Assembly (NCBI GenBank): GCA_029251165.1
Contig: JAQXDW010000139.1
Coordinates: 1 to 41,091 of the forward strand
DNA: 41,091 bases
Source: Myxococcota bacterium
GTDB lineage: Bacteria > Myxococcota_A > UBA796
Direction: 5' to 3'
The notes under the pieces were generated by a model, which saw nothing but the letters and a program-made list of their open reading frames with translations, was not told where the DNA came from and did no database searches. Both the position numbers and the translations under genes were made by a program. Positions 36,473 to 41,091 of this stretch are shown piece after piece (the first letter of the stretch is position 1; each line of letters begins with the position of its first letter).

Positions 36473-37060
36473 ATGAGATCGTTACCACTGGCCCTGCTGC
36501 TTGGTTGCTTCGGGGATCCGGATCTCGGAGGACAGGAGGGCTCCGCCCACACGCCAGAGTCTGATGCCGACACCGACGCGGACACGTATGCCGACACCGA
36601 CGCAGACACGGATGCCGACACCGACACCGACAGCGACACCGATACCGTCCTGCTGGGGGTTGAGCGCTTCCGCTTCTATGGGGGCAGCAAAGCGGACGCC
36701 GCTGCCCAGAAGCTCGACTGCGAGCTGTTCTTCGATCTGACCGGGAGCGGTGCCAGCGAAGACCTCTGCGAGGGCTGCACGCTCGGCTTCACCGTGACCT
36801 ACGACCTCGACGAGACCGCCAGCACTCTCGGTGACGGCTCCTGCGAGTCGCTTGGCTACCTCGAAGGCTTCGGAGGGACGTACGCCTACAGTCCTGACTT
36901 TGAGGGCTACGGCCCATCCTGGGTCATGGCGTACTCCGGCAGCTGGTACTACGCCGCCGCTGCTGAGCTTGTCGAGAACACACTGACATACATCGTAACG
37001 GATGATGATCCGAGCACTGGTGCCTTCTCTGAGCGTCTCGGAAACGCCACCATCCAGTAG
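36473..37060 (+). CDS. DADT-linker lipoprotein, unknown domain
   Basis: 195 aa from ATG 36473 with AAGGAG eight bases upstream. Lipobox LALLLGC, then a degenerate (DADT)n linker, then a domain with paired cysteines (KLDCELFFDLTG, DLCEGCTLGFTVTYDLD) and a Gly/Tyr-rich second half (YSGSWYYAAAAEL). The CxxC with FTVTYD is a pattern I associate with short lipoproteins of delta-type bacteria, but no named family. It is followed 20 bp later by the VWA gene, so both are probably expressed together under the divergent regulator. Confidence 0.8.
   Translation: MRSLPLALLLGCFGDPDLGGQEGSAHTPESDADTDADTYADTDADTDADTDTDSDTDTVLLGVERFRFYGGSKADAAAQKLDCELFFDLTGSGASEDLCEGCTLGFTVTYDLDETASTLGDGSCESLGYLEGFGGTYAYSPDFEGYGPSWVMAYSGSWYYAAAAELVENTLTYIVTDDDPSTGAFSERLGNATIQ
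36563..36646 (+). repeat. Degenerate 12-bp repeat coding DADT linker
   Basis: Units vary (gatgccgacacc, gacgcggacacg, gacgcagacacg), unlike the perfect copies at 22419 and 28465. It looks like an older expansion. Confidence 0.8.
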
Positions 37061-37080
37061 ACCTCACCCTCTGAAGGAGC

Positions 37081-38637
37081 ATGACCATGCGAATCCTGAA
37101 CTTCACTGTCATCCTCAGCCTCTCTGGTTGCTTCTCCAGCGACAGCGAGAACCTCGACCTCACTGCGGCAGCCGAGGATCGGGACTCCTTCTACGGCGAG
37201 GGTGATGCCGACACCGACGCGGACACCGACGCGGACACCGACGCAGACTCCGACATGGACTCCGAGACGGAGAAGGAAGACGCCACCGTCGACACCGCAG
37301 AGCCCGACGACACCGCAGAGCCCGACGACTGCGACGACGTCACCCCGGTCCAGCTCTTCCTCTCTCCAGACGACTCCAACTCGATGTCCTCTCCGGTCCA
37401 GGCCCGGCTCGCGATCGAGTCTGGCTGGTCGAGCTACAGCAGCGTCCCGATTCGGACCTGGGAGTTCATGAACTACTACTCCTTCGAGTATCCGGTGCCA
37501 GACCAGGAGGGCGTCGCGCTGTCTGCGGCGCTCCTTCCCGATCCCGACAGCGCTGATGGCGACACCTGGCTGCTCCAGATCGCCGTCTCCAGTCCCGAGA
37601 TCAGTCGCGCGGAACGACGCCCGATGAACCTCACCTTCGTCGTGGACACCTCTGGCTCAATGGGCGGCGATCCGATGGATCGCATGGTGGATGCCCTCAA
37701 CGTCATCGCCGGACAGCTCAAGTCCGGTGACATCGTCTCGATGGTGGAGTGGTCCGAGACCCAGGCTGCGATCCTCAGCGATCACGCGGTCAGCGGCGCA
37801 GATGATCCCGTCCTCCTCTCGGCCATTTCCGGTCTCGAGTCTGGCGGCGGCACCGACCTCTCTGGCGGGCTCCAGGCGGGCTACGCGCTGGCAGCAAAGA
37901 ACTACAGCACTGACCGGATCAATCGGATCGTGCTCATCTCGGATGGCGGCGCCAACATGGGCACCACCGACGCTACCCTCATTGGCCAGCACGCCGGCAC
38001 TCAAGACGCCGACGGCATCTACATGGTCGGCATCGGAGTTGACAGCAGCGCCTCCTACAACGACCGGCTGATGGACGAGGTCACTGATCTGGGCAAGGGC
38101 GCCTCGCTGTTCATCGACTCGCTGGAGGAGGCAGAGCGGATGCTCGGTGACCGGTTCGTCTCGACAATGGATGTGTGGGCGCGGGATGTCTCGGTGGTGC
38201 TCGACCTGCCGCCGGGCTTCGAGATCGTGAAGTTCTCCGGCGAGGAGTACAGCGCCGACCCTGCCGAGATCGAGCCGCAGCACCTCGCCCCCAGCGACGC
38301 GATGGTCTTCTACCAGACGATCCGCAGCTGCGCGCCCGAGGATGTGACGGACGAGACCGAGCTGAGCGTGTCGGTCTTGTACAAAAACGGGCTGACGTTC
38401 GAGAGCGGCTCTGAGAGCCTGACCGCTACGTTCGGAGCGCTGTCTGACGGTGACACAGCGCAGCTGTACAAGGGCGCGGCGATCTATGCATATGCTGAGG
38501 GACTGAAGGCGCTCCGGCGCTACGAGGACCGCGAGGTGGTGCTCGCTGGAATGGAGGCTGCGCTGGATCGGGCAGCAGCGGAGAACAAGGGAGATCCAGA
38601 GCTGGCCGCTATCCGGGCGCTGGTCGAGGCGCTGTAG
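37081..38637 (+). CDS. VWA-domain lipoprotein (YfbK-like)
   Basis: 518 aa. Lipobox LSLSGC, Asp-rich linker with DADT units, then an N-terminal extension (PIRTWEFMNYYSFEYP) typical of YfbK-type proteins. The von Willebrand A domain has MIDAS motif DTSGSMGG (DxSxS), a downstream Thr (GGGTDLSGGL) and LISDGGAN. The C-terminal region (about 380-515) matches the DUF3520-type tail of the same family. These are metal-dependent adhesion or complex-assembly proteins. A second ATG two codons later is possible. Likely in one operon with the lipoprotein at 36473. Confidence 0.9.
   Translation: MTMRILNFTVILSLSGCFSSDSENLDLTAAAEDRDSFYGEGDADTDADTDADTDADSDMDSETEKEDATVDTAEPDDTAEPDDCDDVTPVQLFLSPDDSNSMSSPVQARLAIESGWSSYSSVPIRTWEFMNYYSFEYPVPDQEGVALSAALLPDPDSADGDTWLLQIAVSSPEISRAERRPMNLTFVVDTSGSMGGDPMDRMVDALNVIAGQLKSGDIVSMVEWSETQAAILSDHAVSGADDPVLLSAISGLESGGGTDLSGGLQAGYALAAKNYSTDRINRIVLISDGGANMGTTDATLIGQHAGTQDADGIYMVGIGVDSSASYNDRLMDEVTDLGKGASLFIDSLEEAERMLGDRFVSTMDVWARDVSVVLDLPPGFEIVKFSGEEYSADPAEIEPQHLAPSDAMVFYQTIRSCAPEDVTDETELSVSVLYKNGLTFESGSESLTATFGALSDGDTAQLYKGAAIYAYAEGLKALRRYEDREVVLAGMEAALDRAAAENKGDPELAAIRALVEAL
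37204..37260 (+). repeat. Degenerate DADT linker repeat in the VWA lipoprotein
   Basis: Four to five units of gacgcggacacc type, ending in gactccgacatggac. It is the fourth lipoprotein in the window with this linker and sits at the same place, between the signal peptide and the domain. Confidence 0.8.
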
Positions 38638-38779
38638 GATGTGCGTGCCCTCCTGTCGGCCCCAGCGAACGGCGGAAGTGCGCTTAAAGTGACCTGCTCT
38701 CACCGGGCATCCTGACCATCACATGGGCAGCGGAACGGTCCGCTGATCCGTTCGGATATTTTCGGGCTATTCTCCAGCC
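38638..38779. other. Intergenic region before the second VWA lipoprotein
   Basis: 142 bp without a gene. GAACGG (38733-38738) and CCGTTC (38748-38753) form a small inverted repeat followed by an AT-rich patch (GGATATTTTC). This may be a promoter or operator for the gene at 38780; no strong -35/-10 pair is seen. Confidence 0.3.
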
Positions 38780-40279
38780 ATGCTCATCCTCCTCACCGCA
38801 TGCCAGATCGAGACCGGCCTCAACGAGGAGCTGCCCGACAACGACGCTGCTGGAACCATCACGGTCACTCCGCCGACCCTCACCCTCTCCGCAGCCCTCG
38901 GCGAGACCGTCGCTGGCTCCGTCTGGGTCGAGAACACCGGCAACGCCGCCCTCACCCTGACCGCTGCGGAGATCATCGACTCCACCCGCTTCACCGTGGA
39001 GGGGGCTGGCGTCTCCCTCCAGCCCGGCGAGCAGACCGAGCTGACCGTTCGCTTTGAGTCTGTGGTCCTCGAAGACGCGGGCACCATGCGCCTCTACAGC
39101 ACCGATCCGGATCGGCCGGAGGTCGATGTCCCTCTGCTCGGCGAGGCCCTCACCCCGCTGCTGACCATCGAGCCCGATCCGGTGGACTTCGGCGCGCGCA
39201 CGACTGGCTGTGACTGGGAACTGCCGGTCGCACTCCACAACGACGGCACCGCAGACCTCACCATCGACGCGGCCCTGATCACCGGCACCAGCTACAGCCT
39301 CACCGGGGACTTCGTGACCGCGCTTGCTCCCGGCGAGTCGGTCGATGGCATCGTTCGGTTCTCTCCTACCGCACCGGGGGATGCCGAGGGGCTGGTCTCC
39401 GTCGCCAGCAGCGATCCCGCTGGCGACACCACCGCTCAGGTCACAGCCACCGGCGCGGATCCGGCCCTCAAGGAGCAGCTGTTCGTCCAGGGGGCAACCA
39501 TCCTCGACACGGTCGACATCCTCTTCTACATCGACCAGTCTGGCTCGATGGCTGACGACAAGTCTCGTCTTGAGGATGCCGCTGCGCTGTTCATGGCCGA
39601 GCTCGATGCCTCCGCCGTGGACTACCAGGTCATGGTGGTCACCAGCGATCTGGGCTGCCACAACAACACCATCATCACCAGCTCCACCGTCGATCCGGTC
39701 GGTGCGTTCATTGCTGCGCTTGATGGTCAGCCGGGAGGCTTCACTGAGGCGGGGCTGTCCATTGTGGTCTCTGCGCTGGAGGAGTCTGGCTCCGGAGACT
39801 GCAACGCAGGCTTTCTTCGCTCGGACACGCCGCTGTCTGTGATCCTGGTCTCCGACGAGCCCGAGCAGTCGCCAGATGGCTGGGAGAAGACCCTCGCAGA
39901 GATCCAGTTCCTCGCCTCCGGTGCCGTCGTGTCCGCCATTGCTGGAGACTACCCCGATGGCTGTGAGACCGCTGAGCCGGGCGCTGGGTACTATGAGGCG
40001 GTCGAGGCGACTGGCGGGGTCTACCACTCCATCTGTGCAGAGGATTGGTCACCTCACCTGGAGTCGATCTCCGAGGTCTCCACGCAGATCGACGGAGAGA
40101 TCACCGACACCTTCGCGCTGTCAGACTACCCAGACCCGTCGACTCTCTCAGTGACCGTCAACGGCGAGACGATCACCGCCTGGTCCTACGACGCGATCCA
40201 CAACGCAGTGGTGCTCGCCTCGGTTCCCGCTGACGATGCGGACATCCTGGTGACGTTTACGACGGGGTGTGGGGCGTAA
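38780..40279 (+). CDS. VWA lipoprotein with two choice-of-anchor-type (ASH-like) domains
   Basis: 499 aa. A very short lipoprotein signal (MLILLTAC). Two beta-sandwich repeats follow: ITVTPPTLTLSAALGETVAGSVWVENTGNAALTLT and LTIEPDPVDFGARTTGCDWELPVALHNDGTADLTI read in frame as choice-of-anchor D/ASH-type domains. The VWA domain then has DILFYIDQSGSMADD (MIDAS DxSxS) and ILVSDEPEQS. Cysteines in the C-terminal part (GDCNAG, DGCETA, SICAED) suggest disulfides. It probably mediates adhesion or surface assembly. The preceding VWA gene shares no close sequence identity. Confidence 0.88.
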   Translation: MLILLTACQIETGLNEELPDNDAAGTITVTPPTLTLSAALGETVAGSVWVENTGNAALTLTAAEIIDSTRFTVEGAGVSLQPGEQTELTVRFESVVLEDAGTMRLYSTDPDRPEVDVPLLGEALTPLLTIEPDPVDFGARTTGCDWELPVALHNDGTADLTIDAALITGTSYSLTGDFVTALAPGESVDGIVRFSPTAPGDAEGLVSVASSDPAGDTTAQVTATGADPALKEQLFVQGATILDTVDILFYIDQSGSMADDKSRLEDAAALFMAELDASAVDYQVMVVTSDLGCHNNTIITSSTVDPVGAFIAALDGQPGGFTEAGLSIVVSALEESGSGDCNAGFLRSDTPLSVILVSDEPEQSPDGWEKTLAEIQFLASGAVVSAIAGDYPDGCETAEPGAGYYEAVEATGGVYHSICAEDWSPHLESISEVSTQIDGEITDTFALSDYPDPSTLSVTVNGETITAWSYDAIHNAVVLASVPADDADILVTFTTGCGA

Positions 40280-40820
40280 GTAGAGTGGTCCGATGACTTC
40301 TACTGGGCGGCGTCTTCTCCGCTCGTTCTCCTCACTGGTTCCGGTGGTCCTGTTCTTCAGTCGGCTCACTCAGACGCTCAAGGGCGCAGAGCGGATCGGG
40401 CTGCTGCCCCTCTTCTCTGTGGAGAGTGCTGGGCAGTCAGCCGAGGCTGCGCTGGGATGACCTTGTCTTGGAGAGCTGCCCTCGGCCGCTGAGCCGTCAA
40501 CGGTCTGCGCGCATCACTGGACTCTGCCCAGAGTGAGGACGGGCACGCTGTGGCGCTCTTGCTGCCCTCCACCAGCCACACAGGGGCGGTCTCTTCGCTG
40601 GACACCCTGTGAGGGGAGTCCTCAGTGCCGGCACCTGAGGCGGAGCAGACGGTGCCAGATGCCGTCTCAGAGGCCCTGGAGCAGCGGGGATTGTTCCCGA
40701 GCGGTCGGTATGAGCGAGCTGTTGATCAAGTTTTTGAATGGTGGCAGATAGCGAAAAGGTACACCGCTCCCTTATTCCGCTGATCCTCCTGATCGGTGTG
40801 TGGAGGAAACGCAGCCAGAG
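40280..40820. other. Intergenic region, no supported gene
   Basis: 541 bp between the second VWA gene and the tandem promoters. A 55-codon frame (40293-40460, MTSTGRRLLRSFSSLVPVV) is present but has no ribosome binding site and is not convincing. No repeat, tRNA or terminator with a T-run is seen. Confidence 0.5.
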
Positions 40821-40824
40821 TGCC

Positions 40825-40853
40825 TTGACGGGGGAATGAGGTCGCCATAAATG
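40825..40853 (+). promoter_or_regulatory. Promoter 1 of a tandem series
   Basis: TTGACG, 17-bp spacer, TAAATG. It is followed by a GC-rich stretch (CTGTGGGCTGCGGGG) as found after stable RNA promoters under stringent control. Confidence 0.75.
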
Positions 40854-40907
40854 CTGTGGGCTGCGGGGGGAAACCTCAGCCGCACTGAGAGACTTCAAAA
40901 GAGTCCC

Positions 40908-40936
40908 TTGACAGCTACCGGCACAACACATAAATG
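40908..40936 (+). promoter_or_regulatory. Promoter 2 of a tandem series
   Basis: Consensus TTGACA, 17-bp spacer, TAAATG, then a GC-rich discriminator (TCGGCGGCG). An A-rich patch (ACTTCAAAAGAG) lies just upstream where an UP element would be. Confidence 0.82.
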
Positions 40937-41017
40937 TCGGCGGCGAATCAGTTGAATGAGCTGCAGTGAGCACCTCAATAACTCAACCGATTCAGCAAGA
41001 ACTCCTTAGAAAAGTTC

Positions 41018-41046
41018 TTGACACCATCCCGGTAGTAACATAAATA
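41018..41046 (+). promoter_or_regulatory. Promoter 3 of a tandem series
   Basis: Consensus TTGACA, 17-bp spacer, TAAATA, then CCGGGGGC. It has an upstream A-rich patch (CCTTAGAAAAG) like promoter 2. No start codon with a ribosome binding site follows before the window ends, which fits a leader of a non-coding RNA operon. Confidence 0.82.
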
Positions 41047-41091
41047 CCGGGGGCTAAAATCGGAACCGAGCCGCGATTGCGGTAAAGTACC

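Noticed and set aside
38684..40027. Minus-strand frame of 447 codons
   Set aside because: Antisense to the second VWA lipoprotein, whose MIDAS motif and lipobox are on the plus strand.
40293..40460. 55-codon ORF after the second VWA gene
   Set aside because: No ribosome binding site, no recognisable feature in the product, and codon pattern not clearly coding.

Overview
High-GC bacterial DNA of ordinary chromosomal gene density. The strongest clue to the organism is the style of its exported proteins: a beta-helix surface protein ending in MopE-type Asp-rich metal-binding motifs (CDGVDNDCDG, YDGIDQDC), many small lipoproteins whose lipobox is followed by a (DADT)n linker, an FHA/winged-helix regulator and a TIGR02147/DUF4423-type regulator. 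Together these suggest Myxococcota or a related former deltaproteobacterial lineage. This is an inference from protein style; no rRNA lies in the window to confirm it. I see no transposase, integrase, phage gene, CRISPR array or tRNA.

Left part (1-8.8 kb): a truncated polymorphic beta-helix protein, a Coq4-like membrane protein, two divergent related small lipoproteins, a methyltransferase, a small secreted heptad-repeat protein, an M14 carboxypeptidase, and the SAM-cycle pair ahcY/sahR. The last two are divergent around an inverted repeat that is the likely SahR operator. A monoheme cytochrome c lipoprotein follows.

Middle (9-21.5 kb): a Spy/CpxP-like periplasmic protein, response regulator and histidine kinase in one operon (CpxP-R-A logic); a divergent FHA-winged helix protein; an SDR; a YdcF-like protein; an unknown protein; and a tightly overlapping five-gene minus-strand operon. 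That operon encodes a membrane protein with a START-like tail, an isoprenylcysteine-methyltransferase-like protein fused to a DCC thiol-disulfide domain, a secreted propeller-like protein, an unknown protein and an alpha/beta hydrolase.

Right part (21.5-40.3 kb): an operon with a DUF4331 domain apparently split over two genes plus a TPR lipoprotein; a WD40 protein; a hydrolase; an NAD-dependent epimerase; a DUF4397 lipoprotein; an MBL-fold lipoprotein; a thioesterase; a radical SAM/CysH/zinc-ribbon/PilZ group; an amidohydrolase lipoprotein with a PaaI thioesterase; a tandem-HTH DUF4423 regulator divergent from a DADT lipoprotein and a VWA (YfbK-like) lipoprotein; and a second VWA lipoprotein with choice-of-anchor-type domains.

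The last 270 bases hold three evenly built promoters (TTGACR, 17 bp, TAAATR, GC-rich discriminator) with no ORF behind them. They look like the tandem promoters of a stable RNA operon that begins just past the window.
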